Virus record (IMG/VR): IMGVR_UViG_3300008261_000032
Location: 1-64,000 of that record
Source of the DNA: a virus
Direction: 5' to 3' (one strand)
Length of the DNA: 64,000 bases
The notes beneath the pieces are model-generated. The model was not told the origin of the DNA. It did not search any database and saw only the letters and a list, made by a program, of their open reading frames with translations. Of this stretch, positions 45,171 through 53,592 are shown piece by piece. Both the position numbers and the translations under genes were made by a program. Numbering within the stretch: position 1 is the stretch's first letter; each line of letters opens with the position of its first letter.

Positions 45171-46342
45171 TACCAACCCTTCTTTATACAATCAACGATA
45201 TATTCACGTTGTTCCTCGGTTACCCACCAGCCGACCGGAATAGAAACAACATTACCAATAGTTCTATCCAATGCTGGAAGCTCAGTCTTAAACTGTTGTA
45301 ATCCACTGTGCTTATCATTTCGTTCGTGTACCTGAGATACCGTGATGTTGCACTCTTTCATCCAGCGGTAAAACCCAGGTCTATCTTGCACCAACATACT
45401 ATAAATCCAGAATGCTGAATCCCGTTCTGGATGTCTAGTTAAGGTTGTCACTCCAGAGACATCCAAAAGATTTGTGTCGTAGTATTTTGCGTTACTCTTA
45501 TGGGTATGGACGATATGATGTACATCTTGTAAGTTCGCCATACCAACAGTAGCACATACATCATTCATATGGAACTTGAATCCCCACTCTGGAATATCTG
45601 CCTCGCATCTAAAATCCGTACGTCCCTTTTCATCACGGTCAATTCCATACCAACGTAAAAGCCGTGCCCGCTTATTCAAGTGAGGAGGAACTACTAAGAT
45701 ACCACCATCCACCGATGTTATGTGCTTGATAGCTTGGAGACTGTACATAGTTAAGTCACCGTAAGTTGCGAGACTCTTATTCTTATATAAAGAACCCATC
45801 GCGTGAGCACAGTCTTGTAAAATGACTGGAGAGAACCCAAATTTCTCTTTACACTTTTTCTTAATAAGCTGTAGTCTATCCAAATCCAACGGGTATCCTC
45901 CCCAATGCATAGCTATGATTACCTTGGTGGTTGGAGAGAGCTTACGTTCCAAATCATCCAAGTCCATATTCAACGTAGTCGGGTCGAGGTCAACCCATTT
46001 AATATTTAACCCGTTGGCTAATATCGGAAAGTTTGTAGCGGTACAGGTCAACGAGGTGGTAAGTACTTCATCACCGACATTTAATCCCGGCCAATCAATT
46101 TCACTATATCCGTCTACCAGCACGTATGGTTGCTTTAACATATGTAATGCTAAATGTAGTCCAGATGTACCAGAGTTCAGTGTAACTAAATGCTCGACCC
46201 CCAAGTACTGACGAAGTTGTTCTTCAAATTCATCGACCTTAGGGCCCTGCCCAATGTATCCACTGTCTAATACCTTTGCGACTTCTTCTTTCGCTAGTGG
46301 GTTCATCCAAACTTTAAATAAAGGGATATTGTTTGACGCCAT
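45170..46342 (-). CDS. DegT/DnrJ/EryC1 sugar aminotransferase, 390 aa
   Basis: NSGTSGLHLALHML (57-70) binds PLP phosphate; QDCAHAMG (Asp177) and YSLQAIKH (Lys206 is the Schiff-base Lys) are the core of the family. It moves an amino group from Glu to a keto sugar nucleotide, perhaps a dTDP-4-keto-6-deoxy sugar made by RmlB. The adjacent GNAT suggests the product is N-acetylated, as in FdtB/FdtC or RmlB-linked pathways. Confidence 0.9.
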   Translation of the reverse strand: MASNNIPLFKVWMNPLAKEEVAKVLDSGYIGQGPKVDEFEEQLRQYLGVEHLVTLNSGTSGLHLALHMLKQPYVLVDGYSEIDWPGLNVGDEVLTTSLTCTATNFPILANGLNIKWVDLDPTTLNMDLDDLERKLSPTTKVIIAMHWGGYPLDLDRLQLIKKKCKEKFGFSPVILQDCAHAMGSLYKNKSLATYGDLTMYSLQAIKHITSVDGGILVVPPHLNKRARLLRWYGIDRDEKGRTDFRCEADIPEWGFKFHMNDVCATVGMANLQDVHHIVHTHKSNAKYYDTNLLDVSGVTTLTRHPERDSAFWIYSMLVQDRPGFYRWMKECNITVSQVHERNDKHSGLQQFKTELPALDRTIGNVVSIPVGWWVTEEQREYIVDCIKKGW

Positions 46343-46361
46343 AATATGTTTTCTCTTAAGC

Positions 46362-47069
46362 TTAGGTAAGTTTCCTTTCCGAAATTATATTTCCGTTCTC
46401 ATCACCCCACCATAACCAGTTATCTCTAAATAATCTGAATGCTAGTAGATGGGTTGAACGAGCTTTATCAAGCAGTCCAGCTCTATTGAGTATCATAGTC
46501 CAACTTGATTCTGCACTATTTAAAATTCCAGTTTCTCTAGAATATTCTATTAATTTATTAAATACATTATGGAATAACATCTCTGAATGCTTATGATTTG
46601 CTACGCAGAGATTGTCATCGTAATGTGCCCCACCAAGTCCATGATGTATTAAGTTGTTGTCAAACAAATGTAAATCAATTGGACTATTCACGCCCATATC
46701 ATACCGACTCCGTATAACAAAATCGTATGAAATATTTGTGTCATATAGATTCTGATATACTTTTTGCCAACTATAGACCATAGGGAACTGTCTAAAGCAA
46801 CTCATTACATCGTATTGTGGAAGCGGTCTTGATGTATCTTTGTGTGGTAATGAAATACCTTGCTTAAAATGGGTAAACTTGAATGGGTCTTGTATTTGTA
46901 ATGATTTCACCTTGTTGGTGTATATCTGCGGTACCTTTTCCCATTCCTCATCTTTCCATGCGTGTAAATAAACGTCGGTGTCATAATTTTCTATAACATG
47001 CTTCCACGTGGCATTATATCCATCTTCTACCTTACGGGCTAATCCCGACAACAGCAATGCTACTTTCAT
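46362..47069 (-). CDS. Putative glycosyltransferase of the SRYD family, 235 aa
   Basis: ATG 47069 (MKVALLLSGLARKVEDGYNA). IRSRYDMGVNSPID shares the RSRYD box with 44048 and 49058. AWKDEEWEKV and HAWKD segments match members of the same group. Weak ribosome-binding site. Confidence 0.65.
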   Translation of the reverse strand: MKVALLLSGLARKVEDGYNATWKHVIENYDTDVYLHAWKDEEWEKVPQIYTNKVKSLQIQDPFKFTHFKQGISLPHKDTSRPLPQYDVMSCFRQFPMVYSWQKVYQNLYDTNISYDFVIRSRYDMGVNSPIDLHLFDNNLIHHGLGGAHYDDNLCVANHKHSEMLFHNVFNKLIEYSRETGILNSAESSWTMILNRAGLLDKARSTHLLAFRLFRDNWLWWGDENGNIISERKLT

Positions 47070-47074
47070 ACAAA

Positions 47075-48442
47075 TTACTGTTGGTTTTCTAAGAAATACT
47101 TCAAATCTTCTGGTGTTCCGAGTCCCCACATCTTGGGTACGTCAAATGGTTTAACCTTCAAGCCAGATTCAAGTGCCTGGTTGAACACGGGGCAGACGTA
47201 GAATTCGTTATTTACTCGAATGTTCTTTTCAATCATCTGTTCGGCAAACTTTACGTAATCAGACCCCCGCTTCCAATAATAGATACCAACCGTCGCTATA
47301 TCCGAAATGGGATTCTTTTCGGCAACTTCGGTCACATACCCTTGGACATCCACCTTAGCAAATGACCACTTAGGGTGGGTAGCTCTAAATGTTACAATAC
47401 CCCCATCAAGGTTTTGTTCCACCATCTTGTACATAAACTCGTTAGAATCCCACTCAACAAACTGGTCGGAGTTTGCCATCAGTAAGGGTTCATCCGTATT
47501 GATGTGTTCTTTGGCGAGTAAGGTAGTACATGCCGCACCCTCGGTCATACCATTCACTTCCACAATTTTGCAATTTGGTGTAATGAGATTGAGTAACGTA
47601 TCAAGATTATACTTCTCACGATGTTCCTTTTGCACCACATAAATAAATGTGGCGTCAATATTCAAGTTCTCAGCAACCACTTGAATCATTGGCTTTCCAC
47701 GAACATCAATTAAGGGTTTTGGAAATGTATAGCCGGCCTGTTGGAATCTACTACCTGCACCTGCCATTGGAATTAATACGTTCATCTTACCACCTTGCCA
47801 TTTAGGAATTGTAAAAGACTTCTTCTCTTGTAACTTATCATATAATTTTTCTTTTGTCAAGTCACGCGGGTTATTTACTCTTAATACATTTGCACGACTT
47901 CTAGATGCCGCTAATAACCCAGGAGGAGAATCCTCAACTATTAACGTTTCTTCTGGAAGAACCCCCATCATACTCATCGCTTTCCAGTACATTTCTGGAT
48001 GAGGCTTACTGTTTTTGACATCTTCATTAGAAATGATTAAGTCCATATACTCTATTAATCCTAGTTTGGATAACATAGTCAATACAGACCGACGAATAGA
48101 GTTCGAACAGCACGCGGTCATATATCCGTCAGATTTTAATGAAGCGAATATCTCTTGGAGCCGTTTATCTTGTGGGAGTTCAGATAATGCTTCTAGTGTG
48201 TACTTTTGCTTACGTTCCCAAATTTGCTTATGGAATGATGGGTCTAACTGCTTTCGTTCGGTGAGCATTTCCAGCTTCTCATTAGTTTTTAATCCGTCAT
48301 ATGTTGAGAGATGCTCATCCCACGAAATTGCCATATTAGAATTACCAGTCACATCAACAATAGCAGAGTTTAGAGTTTCATAATGAATCTCTTTGGCTTC
48401 TACTAATACCCCATCCAAATCAAATATAATTAATTTAGTCAT
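47075..48442 (-). CDS. Bifunctional HAD phosphatase / nucleotidyltransferase, 455 aa
   Basis: Domain 1 (1-205) is HAD: FDLDGVL (7-13, nucleophile Asp8), CSNSIRR (threonine/serine site), SKPHPE (Lys), VEDSPPG (acidic motif). Domain 2 (219-455) is an NTP-transferase: MAGAGSRF (226-233), PKPLIDVRGKPM and a ANSDQFVEWD metal segment. The fusion combines removal of a phosphate from a sugar phosphate with nucleotidyl transfer, as expected for making an activated sugar (heptose pathways use such a pair, on separate proteins). Substrate unknown. Confidence 0.85.
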   Translation of the reverse strand: MTKLIIFDLDGVLVEAKEIHYETLNSAIVDVTGNSNMAISWDEHLSTYDGLKTNEKLEMLTERKQLDPSFHKQIWERKQKYTLEALSELPQDKRLQEIFASLKSDGYMTACCSNSIRRSVLTMLSKLGLIEYMDLIISNEDVKNSKPHPEMYWKAMSMMGVLPEETLIVEDSPPGLLAASRSRANVLRVNNPRDLTKEKLYDKLQEKKSFTIPKWQGGKMNVLIPMAGAGSRFQQAGYTFPKPLIDVRGKPMIQVVAENLNIDATFIYVVQKEHREKYNLDTLLNLITPNCKIVEVNGMTEGAACTTLLAKEHINTDEPLLMANSDQFVEWDSNEFMYKMVEQNLDGGIVTFRATHPKWSFAKVDVQGYVTEVAEKNPISDIATVGIYYWKRGSDYVKFAEQMIEKNIRVNNEFYVCPVFNQALESGLKVKPFDVPKMWGLGTPEDLKYFLENQQ

Positions 48443-49046
48443 GGGACTTCCTCTTAAAGTGTACGTTCATCTCAGCAGATAACCAGTCGTTTTGAGTTTC
48501 ACTATAAATTTCAAACCCGTTGTCAGTTAAAAACTTTCTGACATCTTCGATTCGATTGTTTACGTTGTCGTAAAGGTTGACCGCATTAGCTGCCTCAACC
48601 ACGCCTTGCTTTACTATATCGACCTTACTTCCCAGACTCTTTAAAACATTCAAATCATTACCTTGTGCATCAATATGCAATTCATCAATCTCATCAATTT
48701 GATACAATGTACAGAAATCGAATAGGGTTATCGTCGGAACAATATATGCATGTGTCACTTGAAAGTCTGGGCGGTCGGGCCACTTCTGATGAATGTCCTT
48801 TGCAAAATCATGCAAGCTACTGCAGCCCCAATCTCCAAATCCAGCAACATTGAACTTCTTAAATGAATTTTCCACATCTACTGCAAATGGTATGATTCTA
48901 ATATTAGAGTTCTCAAAAGAAAGTGGCCATAAATGTTGTGTAATTAATTCCCACGTTGGTTCAAACGCATAAACGATTGACCCATCTGCTGCCATCTCTT
49001 TTGTTTCTGCGCCTCTATTTGCACCGACATCGATTTTTACTTTCAT
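48435..49046 (-). CDS. FkbM-type methyltransferase, 203 aa
   Basis: MKVKIDVGANRGAETKEMAA (SAM motif I), AFEPTWELI, and DELHIDAQGNDLNVLKSLG are FkbM-family signatures. It methylates a sugar or similar hydroxyl. Overlap of 8 bases with the upstream gene. Confidence 0.85.
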   Translation of the reverse strand: MKVKIDVGANRGAETKEMAADGSIVYAFEPTWELITQHLWPLSFENSNIRIIPFAVDVENSFKKFNVAGFGDWGCSSLHDFAKDIHQKWPDRPDFQVTHAYIVPTITLFDFCTLYQIDEIDELHIDAQGNDLNVLKSLGSKVDIVKQGVVEAANAVNLYDNVNNRIEDVRKFLTDNGFEIYSETQNDWLSAEMNVHFKRKSHD

Positions 49047-49057
49047 ACTTCCCTCAA

Positions 49058-49744
49058 TTATAAATCTAAGAATTTAAATGGATTTTCTGGCCAATTGGTA
49101 ACAACACTACTACTACGTACTAGTCGGTGATTGATATCACGCTGCATTACTCGAATTTGTTCTGAATCTAGTTGGTGCTTTAAGAAAGTTTCTGGGTGCC
49201 ACCGATTGATGCTGGTAGCAATACTGTTGATATTTACTATGGTATCGCAATATGTTTTCATTGCTTCGAACTTACCAATTGCTACTCTATCTTGATATCC
49301 ACCGAAATTAAACACTTCATCTGGAATGAAGATGTCATATTTATCTTCTTCTAATTCGGTAATGATTGGTTCGATATTAAATTTATCTTGAATAATGACA
49401 TCGAATCTGCTACGAATTACATAATCATATGGTTCATCAATAATATCGAATGACCGCTTTAAAGAATAATACATTAGCAAAACGTTGTCAATTCTTCCTT
49501 CAAAACTCATAGTGTTTGATAACGTTAATTGCCGAAACAAGTATTCTAAAATTTCTTGTTCATTACGTTCAATCAATATTTGCTTTGGTTTATATAAGTC
49601 CAATACCCGATAATCATCCCACGTGTGAACGAACACATCTACATTATAATTGTTGTTTAAGAAGGCGTCGTAGATATACGGAAAACAGAACATTCCACTC
49701 CGAGACTTACCAGACAATATTAAAGCTATACGTTTATCTGCCAT
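49058..49744 (-). CDS. Putative glycosyltransferase of the SRYD family, 228 aa
   Basis: MADKRIALILSGKSRSGMFC, then YDYVIRSRFDVIIQDKF (RSRFD box). Third member of the group in this cluster. Overlaps the neighbour by 11 bases. Confidence 0.65.
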   Translation of the reverse strand: MADKRIALILSGKSRSGMFCFPYIYDAFLNNNYNVDVFVHTWDDYRVLDLYKPKQILIERNEQEILEYLFRQLTLSNTMSFEGRIDNVLLMYYSLKRSFDIIDEPYDYVIRSRFDVIIQDKFNIEPIITELEEDKYDIFIPDEVFNFGGYQDRVAIGKFEAMKTYCDTIVNINSIATSINRWHPETFLKHQLDSEQIRVMQRDINHRLVRSSSVVTNWPENPFKFLDL

Positions 49745-50477
49745 ACTTTACTTTATCCAGATGCATAAACAACCCCTCTCCGTGAGCAACCTTGAATTGT
49801 TGTTGTGCCCACCATTTAGAGATGTTACCTTCGAGAGCAATGCCATCGCCAGAGAACTGAGAAACCGTGTCCATATAAAATTGCGTACTGTACAAGCATG
49901 GATTATTAGTCCAGTTACCATATCTACTTGTTGTAGTATAGTACTCTTCTTGTTTATCAATTAGTGGAGAGAATGCAACGTTAGGATGTTCTGTCCAATG
50001 TACTGCGTCTAATAGATGCGGAGAGGTACATCCAATCTCTTCATCGTAGTATGTGAGTTCATTTCCTTGATGACGGAAACTGAAGTGCGGGAATCCAGGA
50101 GACTTTCGATGCCGATACCGTACACAATCAAATCCGTTCTGTAGTAAGTGTATACCAGATTGTAGCCGACCGAATGTTGTAATAAAGTTTTCGATAAGAT
50201 TCCAATCATGCTCCAATGTCATAAAATACGGCTGATTGGTGTTCTTAGCTAGTTCAATAAATCCCTTTCCTATACCGATGTTATTTTCTAATGGAATATA
50301 CCGTACCTCAAAGTGTTCCGCAATCATCTTATCAGTTTCAGAGAACTCTTGAAATAAGATTACTGCATCTTCCACCATCGTAAACAATCCATTTTCGTGA
50401 TAGGTCGCTAGAGTATCAATAAGCGTTTGTCCAGACCGCCAAGCTAATATGCCTAATCCGATAGGTAATTTGTTCAT
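49734..50477 (-). CDS. Family 2-like glycosyltransferase, 247 aa
   Basis: MNKLPIGLGILAWRSGQTLI, LENNIGIGKGFIELAKN (nucleotide pocket) and YFMTLEHDWNLIENF (metal site) are GT2-like. The 4-base overlap with 50474-51352 suggests coupled translation. Confidence 0.8.
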   Translation of the reverse strand: MNKLPIGLGILAWRSGQTLIDTLATYHENGLFTMVEDAVILFQEFSETDKMIAEHFEVRYIPLENNIGIGKGFIELAKNTNQPYFMTLEHDWNLIENFITTFGRLQSGIHLLQNGFDCVRYRHRKSPGFPHFSFRHQGNELTYYDEEIGCTSPHLLDAVHWTEHPNVAFSPLIDKQEEYYTTTSRYGNWTNNPCLYSTQFYMDTVSQFSGDGIALEGNISKWWAQQQFKVAHGEGLFMHLDKVKYGR

Positions 50478-51352
50478 AACCCGACAGCCCTCAGTAACGT
50501 GTCTACCCGCTGAACCTGCGTATGTCCGTTCAAAACTTTAAGTCTACCACGTTGTGCTATAGCCTCACGTTCTTCGTGATTCTCTGCATAATAGTTCATT
50601 AAGTTGATACAATCCGCCATATCATTGTAATATACGATATCTACCTTATCTGTAAATAATTCATCTAATTTACGTGAGGTATCTAATCTATCCGTTAATA
50701 CCATTCTGCCGCACGCCATAGCTTCAAAGAGACGACGGGTAACTTCTCCCCAACGGCTGTTTTGTACTACCATCAAGCCACTTTGTAGGAATTTAGTATG
50801 TTCTATACCAATCATACCGTTTTTATTACCAATCATGCCATCCGAATGGTGAGTAAGATGGTCAAGGAATTGACTGCCGCCCAATCCACGACTAGTAACG
50901 GCTATGTACTCTATATCCACATCCATAGGAACGTGGAGCCTGGTGTCCGCAAAATGAGTCCACCACAGAGCATTAATACCAGCCGCTGTGTAGGATTGAT
51001 AGGAAGTATAATCAGGAGTAAGTGTTAAGTGGAATCTGGATGCTTTGGGAAAATTTCTAGCATAGTTCTGTGGGTCATCTCCACTTTCTTGTACCCACAC
51101 AGCGGGAACCAAGTCCTTATTTAAATATGGGGAATCAAACCGTCCCCAATCCATAAATAATACCATATCAGTATGCGGCTTGGACTCTACCCATTCACGG
51201 AGATTGTTATCGTGATAGATACCCGTGCGATTACTTCCTATGGATACTATCTCAACCTCCCATCCTCTGCCCTTGAATTCTTCAATCAAAGACAACGGCG
51301 TAGACCAAACTTCAGTCGGCTCGTACGCATATATAAATGTAACCTTTTTCAT
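50474..51352 (-). CDS. GT-B glycosyltransferase (Glyco_trans_1_2 type), 292 aa
   Basis: The C-terminal domain carries RRLFEAMACGRMVLTDRLDT followed by an IVYYND segment, the E-x7-E type nucleotide-sugar site of the Glyco_trans_1_2 family. N-terminal Rossmann part is short. Donor unknown. Confidence 0.83.
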   Translation of the reverse strand: MKKVTFIYAYEPTEVWSTPLSLIEEFKGRGWEVEIVSIGSNRTGIYHDNNLREWVESKPHTDMVLFMDWGRFDSPYLNKDLVPAVWVQESGDDPQNYARNFPKASRFHLTLTPDYTSYQSYTAAGINALWWTHFADTRLHVPMDVDIEYIAVTSRGLGGSQFLDHLTHHSDGMIGNKNGMIGIEHTKFLQSGLMVVQNSRWGEVTRRLFEAMACGRMVLTDRLDTSRKLDELFTDKVDIVYYNDMADCINLMNYYAENHEEREAIAQRGRLKVLNGHTQVQRVDTLLRAVGL

Positions 51353-51358
51353 AATATA

Positions 51359-51646
51359 TTACCAATTATTTATTGGACATTTGGAGGTGACGAACGCCAC
51401 TTTAACCTTCATAAAGCACCCGCACTCCACGCATCTATCATTTTTTAGTTTAGGACAACTCAAACAAGTAGACCATCGCTCGTTACGAACCACATCCTCA
51501 ACTAACGTTTTATTTCCTTTTACTGCATTACCAACGATTTTACTACCATCGTTAAACAAATTCTTTGCCATCTGCATAACCGAAGGTAGCTCTTCCGCAG
51601 GTACACAATCCTCTTGTGGACATATCTGCTCGTTCTCATCAATCAT
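51359..51646 (-). CDS. Zinc-binding phage protein, 95 aa
   Basis: C-terminal pattern CLSCPKLKNDRCVECGCFM followed by KCPINNW has seven Cys spaced CxxC...CxxCxC...C, as in small DUF6171-like proteins in phages. N-terminal acidic half contains two more Cys. Unknown function. Confidence 0.72.
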   Translation of the reverse strand: MIDENEQICPQEDCVPAEELPSVMQMAKNLFNDGSKIVGNAVKGNKTLVEDVVRNERWSTCLSCPKLKNDRCVECGCFMKVKVAFVTSKCPINNW

Positions 51647-51653
51647 AACACTC

Positions 51654-51797
51654 TCAACTTTTATCTATATCATCCGGTTGGCGGAGTTTTCCAGAGAAAA
51701 TATATTCCCAGACCACCCACCAAGTTTTCTTTTCAGTCAATACATCTAAATCTAAAATCGGAAACTTCTTTGGTCGTTCCTTATCAGAATTCAGCAT
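51654..51797 (-). CDS. Hypothetical 47-aa protein
   Basis: ATG 51797 (MLNSDKERPKKFPILDLDVL) is preferred; upstream codons overlap the previous gene and include only a TTG. Trp-rich (KTWWVVWEYIF). Weak ribosome-binding site; tentative. Confidence 0.5.
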   Translation of the reverse strand: MLNSDKERPKKFPILDLDVLTEKKTWWVVWEYIFSGKLRQPDDIDKS

Positions 51798-51831
51798 GTC
51801 GGTACCGTTAAAGGGTATATCTATAAATAGA

Positions 51832-52236
51832 CTAATCTTCAACTGAACCAATCAAAATCTGACGTACTTGAGTCATCCCACTTAAATTAAATGTTCTGTA
51901 TGAGCGGTCTTTAACATACTTCGACGCCGCAAATGTTTCGTATGCTTCATCTGTGTTTAATCCCTCGACCACACTCTTCTTTCTATCTTCATAGTCCAGA
52001 GAAGTACTCTTACGAAAAGATGCAAAGAATTCTAGCAATTCAGTGTCAGACAATTCATCTATGACGAACCCGTGTAGTTGTGGTTCCGTAGCTCGGTCAT
52101 TTTTACGATTCGGGTCTACGACCAATACAACATACTGACCGCTCCCACCGGACTTCTTGGAGTAGTTAAATTGAATCATCATCCCAGATTGTACGTTACT
52201 GAGACTGATAAATCTGCGTTCACTACGTAGTGGCAT
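51832..52236 (-). CDS. Hypothetical 134-aa protein
   Basis: MPLRSERRFISLSNVQSGMM, then YVVLVVDPNRKNDRA and a long helical tail. Short acidic and basic patches; seen in large T4-like phages with unknown role. One-base overlap with the glycosyltransferase upstream. Confidence 0.7.
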   Translation of the reverse strand: MPLRSERRFISLSNVQSGMMIQFNYSKKSGGSGQYVVLVVDPNRKNDRATEPQLHGFVIDELSDTELLEFFASFRKSTSLDYEDRKKSVVEGLNTDEAYETFAASKYVKDRSYRTFNLSGMTQVRQILIGSVED

Positions 52237-53567
52237 TATTCACCTTGCTTTTTGGGTAATTCAATCTTTTTTAACTTCGGTAAAACCAATTGAACTTGCT
52301 TAGGGAATTCTGGTACGTACTTGTCGAGGAGTTCCCACGTACGCTTTTGAATTGCCTTGTAGGAGAACTTCTTAAAGTTTTCCTTCCCCAACTTCTTTGC
52401 TCTCTTATGGAACGCATCATATTCCATAAAGACTGCAGCGAGTGCATTAGCAGACTGTTGTAAGTCTGGAGCGAACCAAGACGATTCCTTAATCAAGACA
52501 TTATCCCATACTGAACTTTCGTGGATAGGCTTAAGTTCACCGCCGACCAGTACAGCATCTTCTGGGTTTAAAAAGTCCATATGACCACTCCAGCCCGAAG
52601 CGATAACTGGCTTACCACTAATAGATGCTTCAAGTAATGGACGACCAAACCCTTCGCCCTTCGTCAAACTAACGTGTGCCTTTACCTTCGGGTGATTATA
52701 CAACGAATTCATTTCATCATCGGTCAATTCACCATGCAATAAATAAATATTTGGCATAGGTTGACCTTCTTCTAATACTACTTGCTTACGGATAGTGTCT
52801 ATCTTATTCAACATTTCTCGCTTATCAAGAATGGAGAACCCACCACCACTGGTCTTTAGAATAAGAGCCGGGGGTGCTACCTTGGTTTGCTTAAATGTTT
52901 CAAGGAATACCCGTACCAAGAATGATACATTCTTTCTATCTTCTCCAAAGTCCCCACGGAGCCAATGACCAACGAAAAGATAACAGAACTTTTCTGGTAT
53001 GGTTTCCATCACGGTTTTAATCGAAGGAAGAATATCAGCTTCGTATTCCAACTTCTTCATAATTGATTGGTCTATACAATTATGTAAAACTTCGATTGGC
53101 TTGGTTACTTCAAGTGTACCCAACTTTTCTCCATTTGGGCCCGTTCTCATATACTTTGAAGTAAGGAGTACATTCTTAGAATGCTCAGATATAGTAAACA
53201 CGGCATCCATTCGGTTACAAGCATCAACCCATTGAGCAGAGGCGGCAGTGGTTTCGATACCAGCCGTGATACCGATATTATATTTACCTAACGCTTCAAA
53301 TTCTGTAGGAATGGTAATCGTAACAAACAAGTCTGGCTTTTGAATAAGATTTTGAGTAAGGATACGGTCAATAATCATCTTATCCTTTGGATTATCTGGA
53401 TTCAGTGCGTTCATTGGAGTCTCACCCCAATTCACAGAGATAACCTTAACATCATACTTATCATATTCAATAAGATGTCGGATGATGTCACGACTCATAT
53501 CTCCGTAACCAGAACGGGTGGCGCATGGAGCACGGACTATACATAACGGTTTAACTTCGGTATTCAT
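52236..53567 (-). CDS. GT4-type glycosyltransferase, 443 aa
   Basis: N-terminal CATRSGYGDMSRDIIRHL and C-terminal SLTKGEGFGRPLLEASISGK followed by PVIASGWSGHMDFL (E-x7-E donor site) are family 4 hallmarks. It transfers a sugar with retention. The Lys-rich C-terminus ends in KKIELPKKQGE. Confidence 0.88.
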   Translation of the reverse strand: MNTEVKPLCIVRAPCATRSGYGDMSRDIIRHLIEYDKYDVKVISVNWGETPMNALNPDNPKDKMIIDRILTQNLIQKPDLFVTITIPTEFEALGKYNIGITAGIETTAASAQWVDACNRMDAVFTISEHSKNVLLTSKYMRTGPNGEKLGTLEVTKPIEVLHNCIDQSIMKKLEYEADILPSIKTVMETIPEKFCYLFVGHWLRGDFGEDRKNVSFLVRVFLETFKQTKVAPPALILKTSGGGFSILDKREMLNKIDTIRKQVVLEEGQPMPNIYLLHGELTDDEMNSLYNHPKVKAHVSLTKGEGFGRPLLEASISGKPVIASGWSGHMDFLNPEDAVLVGGELKPIHESSVWDNVLIKESSWFAPDLQQSANALAAVFMEYDAFHKRAKKLGKENFKKFSYKAIQKRTWELLDKYVPEFPKQVQLVLPKLKKIELPKKQGE

Positions 53568-53592
53568 AATATACTCTCTATCGTAAAAATTA

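Noticed and set aside
51654-51851. Start of the 47-residue gene at 51851
   Set aside because: The earlier codon is TTG inside the preceding gene with no ribosome-binding site; the ATG at 51797 is more likely.
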